Shown piece after piece: positions 24,331-33,174 of a stretch of 60,879 nt of DNA. The DNA is taken from assembly GCA_016219225.1 (NCBI GenBank), contig JACRBX010000014.1:1-60879 (forward strand). Direction: 5' to 3'. A program made the position numbers and the translations under genes. Source of the DNA: Deltaproteobacteria bacterium (GTDB lineage Bacteria > Desulfobacterota > RBG-13-43-22). Within the stretch, counting starts at the first letter, position 1. Each line of letters starts with the position of its first letter. The notes beneath the pieces were generated by a model that was not told where the DNA came from, searched no databases, and saw nothing but the letters and a program-made list of their open reading frames with translations.

Positions 24331-25487
24331 TGGAAATCACCGGATACCGGAGAAAAAACGGGCGATTCGGCATCCGCAATCATGTGCTGGTCCTGCCCAC
24401 GGTTTCCTGTGTCAATGGGGTGATCCATCGCATTGCCCGGGATGTGCCGGCAGCGGTTTGCGCACCTCATGCCCATGGGTGCGGCCGGGGAGGACCAAGG
24501 GACCTGGAAATATTGTTTCGGATACTCACCGGGTTGGTGCATCATCCCAATGTGGGTGGAGTGGTTCTGGTCGGATTGGGTTGTGAGGTTTCCAATATTA
24601 GAAATTTGCTTCCTCTGATAGCCGATGCCGGAAAACCGATTGAGTTTTTTAATGTCCAGGAAGATGGCGGTTCCCAGGAGACCGCCCAAAAAGGGGCTGC
24701 CGCCGCCCGCCGGATCCTGTCGGAAATCAGCAGTCAACCGAGGGTCGCTTTGCCCTGGAATGAACTATTGATCGCTATGGAATGCGGCGGTTCGGACGCC
24801 ATGTCCGGTGTGACGGCCAATGTGGCCATGGGGGCGGTCTCGGATTGGCTGGTGGAAAGGGGGGCTTCTATAATCTTTGGGGAAAATACCGAGATGATCG
24901 GTACCGCCCATGTATTGACCGGACGGGCTAAGGATGAACAAGTGGCCCATCGGATTGAACAAATGATCGACGGGGCTGAAAAATTAACCCGTGAAGTGAT
25001 GGGAGAGCTGGCCGGGCTGGTGATCTCCCCCGGCAATATGGATGGCGGCATGAGCACCATTGCCGAAAAATCCATGGGCTGCATCTTTAAGGGCGGGACC
25101 ACCACCATCAACCAGGTCGTTGATTACGGTCAGGCCCCATCCGAACGGGGGCTTATCCTGCAGGATGGACCCGGCTACGATGGAGACTCCATGGCCGGAC
25201 TGGCGGCCAGCGGTTCCCAGCTTATGTTTTTTTCCACCGGACGGGGAAACCCGGTCGGATTTCCGGCCCTTCCGGTGATCAAGGTAGCCAGTAACTCCAG
25301 GATTTTTGAGGCCATGAAAGGGGATATGGATGTCAATGCCGGGAGCCTGGTGGAAGGCCGGGTTTTGGATCAATTGCGGGCCGAGATGATTGATTTAATG
25401 ATCCGGGTAATTAACGGAGAAAAGACCAAGGCGGAGATAAACGGCATGGAGGTCCTTACCTTTATGACCGTGCACCCGCCATTTTAA
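24327..25487 (+). CDS. UxaA/SuyB-like large catalytic subunit
   Basis: It is the catalytic domain of the UxaA hydrolase family: GYRRKNGRFGIRNH at the N-terminus, VGLGCEVSN, AMECGGSDAMSGV and ARPPSERGL-like QAPSERGLILQDGPGYD. It has 386 aa from the overlapping ATG at 24327, with a second ATG immediately after. Together with the SAF subunit it should dehydrate a sugar acid or eliminate sulfite from sulfolactate. The split arrangement favours the SuyAB or generic two-subunit form. A GntR/FCD regulator follows on the same strand. Confidence 0.85.
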   Translation: MMEITGYRRKNGRFGIRNHVLVLPTVSCVNGVIHRIARDVPAAVCAPHAHGCGRGGPRDLEILFRILTGLVHHPNVGGVVLVGLGCEVSNIRNLLPLIADAGKPIEFFNVQEDGGSQETAQKGAAAARRILSEISSQPRVALPWNELLIAMECGGSDAMSGVTANVAMGAVSDWLVERGASIIFGENTEMIGTAHVLTGRAKDEQVAHRIEQMIDGAEKLTREVMGELAGLVISPGNMDGGMSTIAEKSMGCIFKGGTTTINQVVDYGQAPSERGLILQDGPGYDGDSMAGLAASGSQLMFFSTGRGNPVGFPALPVIKVASNSRIFEAMKGDMDVNAGSLVEGRVLDQLRAEMIDLMIRVINGEKTKAEINGMEVLTFMTVHPPF

Positions 25488-25576
25488 AGGCGGATAGGAA
25501 TTTCCCTTTAAAAGTTAGAGATAAATTCGCAGATGTGCTTTGTCAGAACAAATTTTGCTGTGCAGTGATCTTGCAG

Positions 25577-25606
25577 TATGATATCAGTAAAGAATAGTAT
25601 ATCATA
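25577..25606. promoter_or_regulatory. Inverted-repeat operator candidate upstream of the GntR gene
   Basis: TATGATAT at 25577-25584 and its exact complement ATATCATA at 25599-25606, 22 bp apart (two helical turns). It is 30 bp upstream of the regulator start and suited to autoregulation by an FCD-type dimer. Confidence 0.5.
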
Positions 25607-25635
25607 ATACATAACTCTACGAGGCTGAATACCCT

Positions 25636-26340
25636 ATGGAAACGATCAAAAAAACAAACCTGTCCGAGGCCGTTGCCCAGCGACTCCTGTCCTTGATTTC
25701 GGAAGGGCAGGTTGAGCCGGGGGGCAAGCTTCCATCGGAACTTGAGTTATGCGGGATGCTGGGGGTGAGCCGGACCGCCGTCCGTGAAGGAATCAAGGCC
25801 CTGGCCGGAATAAATGTGTTGACCGTCCTTCCAGGGCGGGGGACTTTTGTGAATCAAACACAGGATGTCATGGTGGATGACCGGGCCTTGCAAATTGCCC
25901 TTGAGCGGGAGACGGTTAAAGATCTTTATGAAGTCCGGAGCGTCCTGGACACCGGCATTGCCAGATTTGCCGCCTTGAAGGCCGATGAAAAAGATATTGA
26001 GGCCTGTCGTCAGGCTTTGCATAAGATGGAAAAATCGCTTGAATTGGATCCGGTTGACTTTGATCTGGCGGCTGAGGGCGACGAGGAGTTCCATATAGCC
26101 TTATGCCGGGCAACCCATAACAGACTTTTGGAAAATATCTCCCGGCCTATCATCAATCATGCTGTGCTCCGGTACTGGAAAAAAGTGCGCGCCTCTGCAG
26201 AAAACGTCCGGTCCGGCCTCAAAGCCCACCGGCTGATCCTCCAGGGGATTGAGCACAAAGACGTCCAGGCGGCTATCGACGCCGTGGATAAACACCTGAA
26301 AACGGCCTTCAAGAACCTGTACGGCGATAAAAATAAATAA
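25636..26340 (+). CDS. GntR-family regulator, FadR/FCD subfamily
   Basis: The 234-aa protein has an N-terminal winged helix (LPSELELCGMLGVSRTAVREG, residues about 30-65). Its C-terminal all-helical FCD domain holds ligand and metal histidines in EEFHIALCRATHNR and AHRLILQGIEHKD. FCD regulators usually repress genes for organic-acid or sugar-acid catabolism. The likely target is the UxaA-like pair just upstream: both promoters carry TATGATA-type half-sites (23993 and 25577). It could also regulate distant genes. Confidence 0.9.
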   Translation: METIKKTNLSEAVAQRLLSLISEGQVEPGGKLPSELELCGMLGVSRTAVREGIKALAGINVLTVLPGRGTFVNQTQDVMVDDRALQIALERETVKDLYEVRSVLDTGIARFAALKADEKDIEACRQALHKMEKSLELDPVDFDLAAEGDEEFHIALCRATHNRLLENISRPIINHAVLRYWKKVRASAENVRSGLKAHRLILQGIEHKDVQAAIDAVDKHLKTAFKNLYGDKNK

Positions 26341-26397
26341 TTTTGCAGTAAACAGGCTTTAGCAAAGTCGCCACCGAGCCCAGGGGCAAGTCCTCCG

Positions 26398-26500
26398 GAC
26401 ACCCTGGAAGGCCTTTTCCAGGGTATGGTAAGGGATCAGGTAAAGGATCGGGGCAAAGGTCTCCTCCCGGACAATGGGCAGATCGGCCCGGGCCGCACAA
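26398..26500 (-). pseudogene. Relic of an aldehyde dehydrogenase
   Basis: On the minus strand this stretch translates in one frame to a peptide containing ADLPIVREETFAPILY and LEKAFQGV. This is the conserved region around the ETFAPILY segment of ALDH7-type semialdehyde dehydrogenases. Sequence on either side does not continue the family, and no start or stop belongs to it. It sits 27 bp from the NmrA-like gene, so that gene may have replaced most of an ALDH gene. Confidence rests on one ~34-residue match. Confidence 0.6.
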
Positions 26501-26526
26501 AGGCAGGGAACATACTAAAGAGGCTT

Positions 26527-27489
26527 TTAAGGTTTAATACCCCAATAAGTAGATACCCTGTTTCTCCAGACATAAGCATATTTTTCCAGAAGATCTGCGC
26601 AACAAAGTGGTTTTCTGCCAGTTAGTTTTTCTACGTTATCGTTTTGAATGGCCATTAAACCATCTCTGATACTGGACTCATTGGTTACCATATCGTTACC
26701 GCACCAGGGTACCGGGGATACGGAATAGTCACCGTAGGAATCTCGTGGTATTTTGATGGAATCTAAATATTCATAAAATGCATCTTCTTTTAAAGTTACA
26801 TATTCATAGTTTATACCCGAGAATTTGGATACCATTTTACAGATTTCACGCTGACTGATCAATTCTCCGCCTACTATATCATAGTCCATATTGTGTTCAC
26901 CTTTACCCAGCAAAAGTGCAGTAGCCACACGGCCGCTATCATCCTTGGGAATAAAGGTGGCTTTCCCGTCTCCAGCGGTAGTTACCCATTTATCACCGCT
27001 TATGTTGGCTAACATAACCGAATTCGTTAAGTAGTTTTCTAAATAAAGATTGTTTCTCATAATATTGAAGTTTACTCCGGACGAACGTAAATACTCTTCG
27101 GTTGCAGTATGGTCAGGCAATACAAATTGGGTGTATTCCGGTCTATCAGCGCCCAGGAATGAGGTATAGGTGATGTGTTCTACACCGGCGGCCATAGCGG
27201 CATCAATGACATTCTTATGCTGTTGAACACGTTCTGGGCCGATTATTACGCCGGATACCACGTATAAACGATCGCCATCTTGAAAAGCTTGAATCATTTG
27301 TTCCTTGTTGTTATAGTCAGCTTCTCTTAATGAAACGCCCAGGAATTCCCAATAATCTTTTCTCGGTTTGGGGACACGATTAAAATCCGGACAGGTGAAG
27401 GTTAACTGTTCTCCGGCTACCTCCGTAAGCATATCCGCTGCCACTCTGCCACCTAACTGCCCATCACAACCTGTAACAATATAACGCAT
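26527..27489 (-). CDS. NmrA-like NAD(P)-binding oxidoreductase (atypical SDR), AT-richer than neighbours
   Basis: The 320-aa protein starts MRYIVTGCDGQLGGRVA, an NmrA/QOR2-like Rossmann fold with GxxGxxG. It continues with EHITYTSFLGAD and YLRSSGVNFNIMRNNLY, where the family has the nucleotide/substrate cleft. The catalytic YxxxK of classical SDRs is not evident. Relatives reduce quinones or sense NADP. The start at 27489 has AGGAGG at good spacing. Codon use is visibly richer in A/T than all flanking genes, suggesting transfer, and an ALDH relic lies just beyond its 3' end. Confidence 0.75.
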   Translation of the reverse strand: MRYIVTGCDGQLGGRVAADMLTEVAGEQLTFTCPDFNRVPKPRKDYWEFLGVSLREADYNNKEQMIQAFQDGDRLYVVSGVIIGPERVQQHKNVIDAAMAAGVEHITYTSFLGADRPEYTQFVLPDHTATEEYLRSSGVNFNIMRNNLYLENYLTNSVMLANISGDKWVTTAGDGKATFIPKDDSGRVATALLLGKGEHNMDYDIVGGELISQREICKMVSKFSGINYEYVTLKEDAFYEYLDSIKIPRDSYGDYSVSPVPWCGNDMVTNESSIRDGLMAIQNDNVEKLTGRKPLCCADLLEKYAYVWRNRVSTYWGIKP

Positions 27490-27619
27490 GCTTTGACCTC
27501 CTATCATAAAGTTAAGTTTTTATGGCATACAAAACAGAGCCCCTCTGACTATCAGATTCCATTATCTACAATCCTTGACGGCAACCCCATCGTTTCTTAA
27601 TGGAGACCTTCAAAGCGGG

Positions 27620-28381
27620 TCACTGCAGGACCAGACCGCCATCCACGGCCAGAGCGGCACCGATCACGTAGGAAGCGGCATCCGATAACAGCCAGAGGGC
27701 CGCTTCGGCTTGTTCCTCGGGGGTGCCCATTCGTCCCGCCGGGACAACGAGTTTAAGGTACTCCAGACTTTTTTGCCGGTCACTTTCGTTGCTTTTGATA
27801 AGAGGCGTGTCTGTTACTCCCGGACATAAGGCATTGATGCGGATCCTGGTCGTTTTGGCATAGGCGGCGGCCGTGGCTTTCGTCAGGCCGATCACGCCGT
27901 GTTTGGCGGCACAATAAGCGGCGCTCCTCATGGAAGCCACCAACCCCGCGGTGGAGGCCACGTTAACAATGGCCCCCTTTCCCCGTCCGGCCATATGGGC
28001 GAGTTCATACTTCATGCACAACCAGACACTCTTGAGATTGACGTTTATAACGCTGTCCCAGTCCTCTTCGTCCCACTCCATGATATTGAAAGATTTCCCC
28101 AGGATTCCGGCGTTATTCAGGGCGCAGTCTATGTGCCCGTAGGTTCGGATCGTCTGGTCTATCAGGCCTTCGACTTCGTTTTTCTGTGTCACGTCGGCTT
28201 TGATGAAAAGGACCTCACCACTGTTTGCCTCGATAAGACTTGCCGTCTCCATACCGCCCTCAACATCCACATCGGAAAGGACGACCTTGGCCCCTTCCCT
28301 GGCAAAGACCAGGCCGGAAGCCCGGCCTATGCCCGAGCTTCCCCCGGTAACCAGAACCACCTTGTCCTTTAACTGCCCCAT
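27620..28381 (-). CDS. SDR-family oxidoreductase (3-oxoacyl/3-hydroxyacyl type)
   Basis: This classical short-chain dehydrogenase has 253 aa from the ATG at 28381. It has TGGSSGIGRASG (NAD(P) loop), NNAGILG, catalytic Ser in ASTAGLVAS, YCAAKHG (YxxxK) and PGVTDTPL. The final CxxxGG-type segment ALAVDGGLVLQ is normal. A GTG at 28405 would overlap the upstream gene and give a longer tail. It follows the Liv binding protein gene by only 8 nt, so it is co-transcribed with it. A hydroxyacyl-CoA or hydroxy-cyclic substrate is likely. Confidence 0.9.
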   Translation of the reverse strand: MGQLKDKVVLVTGGSSGIGRASGLVFAREGAKVVLSDVDVEGGMETASLIEANSGEVLFIKADVTQKNEVEGLIDQTIRTYGHIDCALNNAGILGKSFNIMEWDEEDWDSVINVNLKSVWLCMKYELAHMAGRGKGAIVNVASTAGLVASMRSAAYCAAKHGVIGLTKATAAAYAKTTRIRINALCPGVTDTPLIKSNESDRQKSLEYLKLVVPAGRMGTPEEQAEAALWLLSDAASYVIGAALAVDGGLVLQ

Positions 28382-28389
28382 AAAGTCTT

Positions 28390-29595
28390 TTATTTCTTCT
28401 TGCACCGGGGGTTGTCAATGTCCTGTTCATCGATCATGGTTACGGAAACCGGCATGGTGACCGGGACACCGAAAAAGGGCGGGGCCTTTTTGTCGATCGA
28501 AACGCACTGGATGGGCATAATCATCTGGTGGTCACAGCCCCGCATATACACCTCCCCGGTGATCGATTTCATGTGAAGGCCTTCGAGCGCCGGGATGAGC
28601 TTTTGGGCTTCGACAGAACCGGCCTTCCTGATACCCTCGAGAAGAAATTTCATGCCTATATAATCTCGGGCACTGAGATTGGTTGGGATGGGATATTCGT
28701 TACTTTTGATAAATTTTTTCCAGTTGTTTATAAAATCGACACTTTCTTTCGTGGGATTCGTATTAAACCAGGTGTCGCAGGCATGGGCGCCAAAGGCAGC
28801 CTCCGGATTTTCCCGGGCGACTGATACATCTGCCAGGCCAGGACCCAAGACCGTCGCTTTTATCCCCAGATCACGGCGCTGCTTCATCAGAACACTGATG
28901 TCGAGACCATAATCGGCAGTAAGAAGGACTTCGGCCCCGGACATCTTGACCTTGGTCAGAAAAGGGGAAAGGTCTTTTGACATGAGGGGATGATAGTCTT
29001 CGCCGACGATCTGGGCCCCGGGGATCTGCCGGGCCAGTTCTTTTTTTATGTTTGCCCCATTATCCCGCCCATAGGAGTAATCCTGGTTGAGAATATAATA
29101 TTTTTTGGCCTTAAGGGTTTTCGCCGCATAGGCCACGGTTGCCCGGGCCGACATGGCCGTATTCCAGGTGGGTCTGATGGAATTATAGCTGAAGTTCTTT
29201 CCCGTTTCCTCGTCCGCATGGGCAAACATAACCAGAGGAATATTGTACTGTTTGGCCAGGTCCTGAAGGGGCTTGACTACATTGGATCCGGCACCTATAA
29301 GGATATCCACCTTCCCGTCCAGGAGATATTTCTGGGCCTTTGAGGTGGCCACATCGGGTTTGAGGAGGGTGTCTTCAAAGATAAGCTCAATCTTGCGCCC
29401 TAACAGCCCCCCCTGGGCATTTACCTCTTCTACAGCCAGTTTCTCGCCAAGAGTCCATTGTTCCGAATTGGCCTTAATCGGCCCGGAAAGGGGATAGAGA
29501 CTAAGGATTCGGATGGGCTTTTCTGCCCATGCAGAGGATAAAATCAGAACGACCATACAGACTGCCAATAAAACCTTTGCCATAAAACGTTTCAT
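28390..29595 (-). CDS. livK: Branched-chain amino acid type ABC transporter, periplasmic binding protein
   Basis: This LivK/Leu-Ile-Val-type (type I periplasmic fold) receptor has 401 aa. The signal peptide is MKRFMAKVLLAVCMVVLILSSAWA. The mature part has LSGPIKANSEQWTLGEKL and VNAQGGLLGRKIELIFED, the usual family start. Such receptors in anaerobes often bind aromatic or organic acids rather than amino acids. The transporter's ATPases and permeases lie upstream at 29816-33132, separated by a MITE-like element, so the binding protein may have a separate transcript or promoter. Confidence 0.92.
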   Translation of the reverse strand: MKRFMAKVLLAVCMVVLILSSAWAEKPIRILSLYPLSGPIKANSEQWTLGEKLAVEEVNAQGGLLGRKIELIFEDTLLKPDVATSKAQKYLLDGKVDILIGAGSNVVKPLQDLAKQYNIPLVMFAHADEETGKNFSYNSIRPTWNTAMSARATVAYAAKTLKAKKYYILNQDYSYGRDNGANIKKELARQIPGAQIVGEDYHPLMSKDLSPFLTKVKMSGAEVLLTADYGLDISVLMKQRRDLGIKATVLGPGLADVSVARENPEAAFGAHACDTWFNTNPTKESVDFINNWKKFIKSNEYPIPTNLSARDYIGMKFLLEGIRKAGSVEAQKLIPALEGLHMKSITGEVYMRGCDHQMIMPIQCVSIDKKAPPFFGVPVTMPVSVTMIDEQDIDNPRCKKK

Positions 29596-29608
29596 AACGA
29601 CCTCCTTG

Positions 29609-29760
29609 ATAATTTTTTTTACTAATGAGTCCCCTTAACCGTCATTCCGGCAGGCTTTAAGCCGGAATCCAGGGACTTTGGTTTTCTCTCATTCTCTTAA
29701 AAAACCTGGATTCCCGATAAAGACATTCGGGAATGACGGGGAAAATGTCGCTGTAGTAAT
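29609..29760. mobile_element. MITE-like palindromic element, family 1, copy 3
   Basis: The body matches the 10782 copy (CCGTCATTCCGGCAGGC ... ATTCGGGAATGACGG). The right end TGTCGCTGTAGTAAT matches the terminal repeat of copy 2; the left end is eroded. It lies between livF and livK. Confidence 0.75.
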
Positions 29761-29815
29761 AGGTTACTAAATTCTAAGAGAAGGCTATAGCCTTGTGTCT
29801 ATAGCCATTTTTTAT

Positions 29816-30526
29816 TTAAACCGCCAGATATCTGTGCTGGATCTCCTCATTTTCCAGCACCTCCTGGCCGGTCCCCGTATGGGCGATCATGCCCTTGACC
29901 ATGATGTAAACCCGGTCGGCCATCCCGCAGGTTTCGGTCAGGTTCCGGTCAATGAGGATCACCGATATCCCCTGGGCTCGGATCTCTCTGATGATATCGA
30001 AAATCAACTCGGCGACGATCGGACTCAGTCCTTCTGTGGGCTCATCGATCAGCACCAGATTCGGTTCCCCTATCAGGGTTCTGGCCAGGGTCAGGATCTG
30101 TTGTTCCCCCCCGGAAAGGTTTCCCCCCAGGGTGGCGTCTCGCGCCGCCAGTTGGGGCAATCGGCTGTAGATCTTCTCTATGGAGGCCTTGCTCCGGACA
30201 TCTTTCCCGATCCCCTTTTTAAGACCCATGATCAGATTCTCCCGGACGGTCAGGCCGGGAAATATCCTTCTCTCCTCAGGGACGTAGCCAATCCCCTTCC
30301 GGGCGATTCGAAAAGGCTCCATTCCCACCAACTCTTCATTCTTAAAAAGGACCGTTCCCCTTTGGGGCGGAACCAGGCCCATAATGCTTTTCAAGGTAGT
30401 AGATTTGCCGACGCCATTTCTGCCCAGAATGGCTACCGTCTGTCCCTCGGCGATCTCCAGGCTGACCCCGTCAAGGACATGACTGTCTTCATAATAGGTG
30501 TGGATTCGGTCAATCTGTAACAGCAT
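29816..30526 (-). CDS. livF: ABC transporter ATP-binding protein LivF
   Basis: This second ATPase of the Liv-type importer has 236 aa from the ATG at 30526. Motifs are GRNGVGKST (Walker A), LSGGEQQ (signature) and LVLIDEPTEGL (Walker B). The longer frame begins with 50 codons that overlap livG out of frame and are rejected. It overlaps the end of livG by 17 nt. It is the last gene of the livHMGF run, 220 nt before livK. Confidence 0.93.
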   Translation of the reverse strand: MLLQIDRIHTYYEDSHVLDGVSLEIAEGQTVAILGRNGVGKSTTLKSIMGLVPPQRGTVLFKNEELVGMEPFRIARKGIGYVPEERRIFPGLTVRENLIMGLKKGIGKDVRSKASIEKIYSRLPQLAARDATLGGNLSGGEQQILTLARTLIGEPNLVLIDEPTEGLSPIVAELIFDIIREIRAQGISVILIDRNLTETCGMADRVYIMVKGMIAHTGTGQEVLENEEIQHRYLAV

Positions 30527-31277
30527 GGGAATTTTTCCTGTCCAGCACACCGCCGAGATAGACCTCCTTGACGGTCTGGTTATTTCTGATTTCTTCGGGT
30601 GTACCGGTGGCCACAATGGTGCCATGGTTGAGAACACTGATTCGGTCCGCCAGGTCGAAGACGACGTCCATATCATGTTCCACGATGAGGAGGGTCTTCC
30701 CTGCCGTGACCTCTTTGACTAATTTTACAATCTCCCTGGTCTCTTCCGGCGAAAGTCCTGCCCCGGGTTCATCCAGAAGAAGAAGGTCCGGATCAAGGGC
30801 CACAGCCAGACCGACTTCCAAAGCCCTTTGCTGGCTGTAGCCGAGCGTACCGGCCGGCTCATTTCGGAATGGCGAGAGATTGACCCGGCCCAAAAGAGAT
30901 TCGGTCTCTTCCCCGATGCCTTTCAGGCTTAAGAGCCGGCCGGTGAAGTTGAGGCTTAACCGGTGTTTGGCGGTTACGGCGATCCTCATGTTTTCATAAA
31001 CCGTCATGTCCCTGAAGATGTTGATGATCTGAAAAGACCGGGCAATGCCCATCTGGATAATGGCATAGGGTGCCAGCCGGTCTATCCGCCTGTTTTTGAA
31101 TAGTATGGAGCCCCCGGTGGGCTTGTAATGTCCGGTGATGAGATTGAAGAGAGTGCTTTTCCCGGCGCCATTGGGTCCGATAAGGGCATGTTTCTCCCCC
31201 TGGCGGACCTCCAGATCGACATCGACAATAATCGCCAGGGGGCCGAAGTATTTTGAGATGTTTTTGAGAGTCAACAC
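30510..31277 (-). CDS. livG: ABC transporter ATP-binding protein LivG
   Basis: This 255-aa ATPase has GPNGAGKST (Walker A), LLLLDEPGAGL (Walker B) and IVEHDMDVVFDL. The signature is LGYSQQRALE, a normal Liv variant of LSGGQ. The protein should start at the GTG at 31277, overlapping livM's stop (GTGTTGA), or at the adjacent TTG 3 nt later. The long N-terminal frame up to 31727 is antisense-like livM sequence and is rejected. GAAGGG and AGGAGG lie upstream within livM. Confidence 0.92.
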   Translation of the reverse strand: MLTLKNISKYFGPLAIIVDVDLEVRQGEKHALIGPNGAGKSTLFNLITGHYKPTGGSILFKNRRIDRLAPYAIIQMGIARSFQIINIFRDMTVYENMRIAVTAKHRLSLNFTGRLLSLKGIGEETESLLGRVNLSPFRNEPAGTLGYSQQRALEVGLAVALDPDLLLLDEPGAGLSPEETREIVKLVKEVTAGKTLLIVEHDMDVVFDLADRISVLNHGTIVATGTPEEIRNNQTVKEVYLGGVLDRKNSHAVTD

Positions 31278-32260
31278 GGCCCTTCGGCTCCTCCTTTTGG
31301 TTTCAGAAAAGGCACCCGGTTTACGATCTGCCGCACCATTCCCACGATTCCTTTGGGGTAGTAGAGAATGAGCAGTACAAAGAAAGCCCCCAGGATCAAC
31401 TGCCATCGCTCCGTAAAAGAGCTGAGATACTCGACCAGATATACGTAGATAAAAGACCCGACGATAGGTCCGGCAAAGCTGGCATATCCCCCGATCACGG
31501 ATATGATCAGGATGTCGAACGAGGTAGTCAGGTCGAGATAGTGAGGGGAGGCGGTTTTTTTGAAGAGGATGAACAAAGCCCCGGACAGGCCGGCGATGAG
31601 TCCGGAAAAACCGAAGGCGAAAAGTTTGGCCTGATTGACGTTGATTCCGAGGAAGTCCGCCCTGTCCCGGTTTGACCGGATACTGGAGAGCGTCTCTCCG
31701 AGGGGCGTCCGGGTAAGAAACCAGCAAAGCCCAATGGAAGCCACGGCAAAAAGGAGGACGAAATAATACAGGAAGGGGATGCTGGTCAGACTGAACGGTG
31801 CCAGTCCCGGAACCGTCACCTGCCTCATCGACCAGCCGGTCAGACCGTCATCTCCGCCGGTCAAACCCCGCCATTTCCAGGCCACGGCCCAAATCATCTG
31901 GCTCAGGGCCAGGGTGCCGAAGGCCAGGTAGATTTTGGTGAGCCGAAGAACCAGCGACCCGATCAGGAAACCACAGAGCAGTCCGGAGAGTCCTCCGATA
32001 AGAACCGCCAGAATTACCGGAAGACCGGAGAAATTACAGAGGGCGATGGCTGCGGCATAGGCCCCGACCCCGAATAAGGCCGCATGGCCGAAGGACATCA
32101 ATCCCGTATGGCCGAGCAGGAGGTAATAGCTCACGGCCACCATGGAATAGATGAAGCATTCGGTCAGCAGATAGGTGTGGAACCTGATCCCTGCCAGGGG
32201 AAAAACAGCCACCACCGCGAAAAAAATCAGAAGGCCGATGGAGTTGACAGATAGTTTCAT
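31271..32260 (-). CDS. livM: ABC transporter permease LivM
   Basis: A hydrophobic 329-aa permease with about eight to ten membrane segments. It carries the family motifs GHTGLMSFGHAALFGVGAYA and LRLTKIYLAFGTLALSQM. The cytoplasmic coupling loop reads GLCWFLTRTPLGETLSSIRS. The start overlaps the livH stop by an ATGA junction, so both permeases are made at a fixed ratio. It ends within the livG start. Confidence 0.93.
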   Translation of the reverse strand: MKLSVNSIGLLIFFAVVAVFPLAGIRFHTYLLTECFIYSMVAVSYYLLLGHTGLMSFGHAALFGVGAYAAAIALCNFSGLPVILAVLIGGLSGLLCGFLIGSLVLRLTKIYLAFGTLALSQMIWAVAWKWRGLTGGDDGLTGWSMRQVTVPGLAPFSLTSIPFLYYFVLLFAVASIGLCWFLTRTPLGETLSSIRSNRDRADFLGINVNQAKLFAFGFSGLIAGLSGALFILFKKTASPHYLDLTTSFDILIISVIGGYASFAGPIVGSFIYVYLVEYLSSFTERWQLILGAFFVLLILYYPKGIVGMVRQIVNRVPFLKPKGGAEGPC

Positions 32261-33132
32261 TCTTTCTTCCCGAAAAGCCCGCTGGGCTTAAGCGTAAAAA
32301 CCGCGGCCATGAGCAGATAAATGAGTACGATCGATACCCTGGGGATAAATATGACCCCCAAGGATTGAATCTGCCCGACGAGGAGAGAAGCGACAAAGGC
32401 ACCTCCGAGGCTGCCCAGCCCCCCGACCGCAATAACCGCAAAGCAGTCAGTAATCATATCGGCATACATGCCCGGGTAGACGCTCAGATAAGGGGCGATA
32501 ATGACCCCGGCGATGCCGGCCAGCCAGGCACCGATACCCATGACCACCATGGAAACGGTGGCTACGTCGGTCCCCAGGGCGTTGGCCATGTCTCCATCTT
32601 CCACGGAGGCCCTGATCGAAATTCCCAGGCGGGTCTTTTTGAGGATATAGAACATGAAGGCCAGCACCAATCCGGCCAGGGCCAGGATGAACAACCGGTA
32701 CAAGGGGTAGCGGACGTCGGCCCACAACCTCAGTGCCCCGGATAACTCGCCGGGGGTAGGTACCGGTAGAGGGGTTGATCCATAGATCCAGTTAATGACT
32801 TCGGTGATGACCATAGCCAGCCCGAAGGTGGCCAGCAGCTCATTGAGGTGCCCAGACCCGTGTATTTTGCTTATGAGGAAACGGTCTATCAGTATCCCCA
32901 GGAAGGCACAGACGACCGGCGCGACGACCAGGGCCAGCCAGAAATTGCCGGTCCATTGGATGATTTGAAAGCAGAGGAAGGCGCCGATCATGTAGACGGA
33001 CACATGGGCAAAGTTGAGGATGTCCATCAGGCCCAAGACCAGGGTCAGGCCGGAGGCGACCAGGAATATGAGCATCCCGTAGACGAGCCCGTGAAGCAAA
33101 AGGACAGGGAGCATAACTAATGGACTATCCAT
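32257..33132 (-). CDS. livH: ABC transporter permease LivH
   Basis: This 291-aa polytopic permease is the first gene of the livHMGF run. It has the signature GLTLVLGLMDILNFAHVSVY, then LATFGLAMVITEVINW and GGLGSLGGAFVASLLVG, as in LivH. The protein pairs with LivM in the inner membrane. Its start is 42 nt after the UroD-like gene's stop, so transcription probably continues from that methyltransferase block, linking the imported compound to it. Confidence 0.93.
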   Translation of the reverse strand: MDSPLVMLPVLLLHGLVYGMLIFLVASGLTLVLGLMDILNFAHVSVYMIGAFLCFQIIQWTGNFWLALVVAPVVCAFLGILIDRFLISKIHGSGHLNELLATFGLAMVITEVINWIYGSTPLPVPTPGELSGALRLWADVRYPLYRLFILALAGLVLAFMFYILKKTRLGISIRASVEDGDMANALGTDVATVSMVVMGIGAWLAGIAGVIIAPYLSVYPGMYADMITDCFAVIAVGGLGSLGGAFVASLLVGQIQSLGVIFIPRVSIVLIYLLMAAVFTLKPSGLFGKKE

Positions 33133-33174
33133 GTTTTACCTTAAAATCTTTTTTGGGTGTCGAGAGATTTACTT

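Noticed and set aside
30527-31727. Long N-terminal extensions of LivF and LivG
   Set aside because: They translate neighbouring liv genes in another frame; starts at 30526 and 31277 give proteins of family length.
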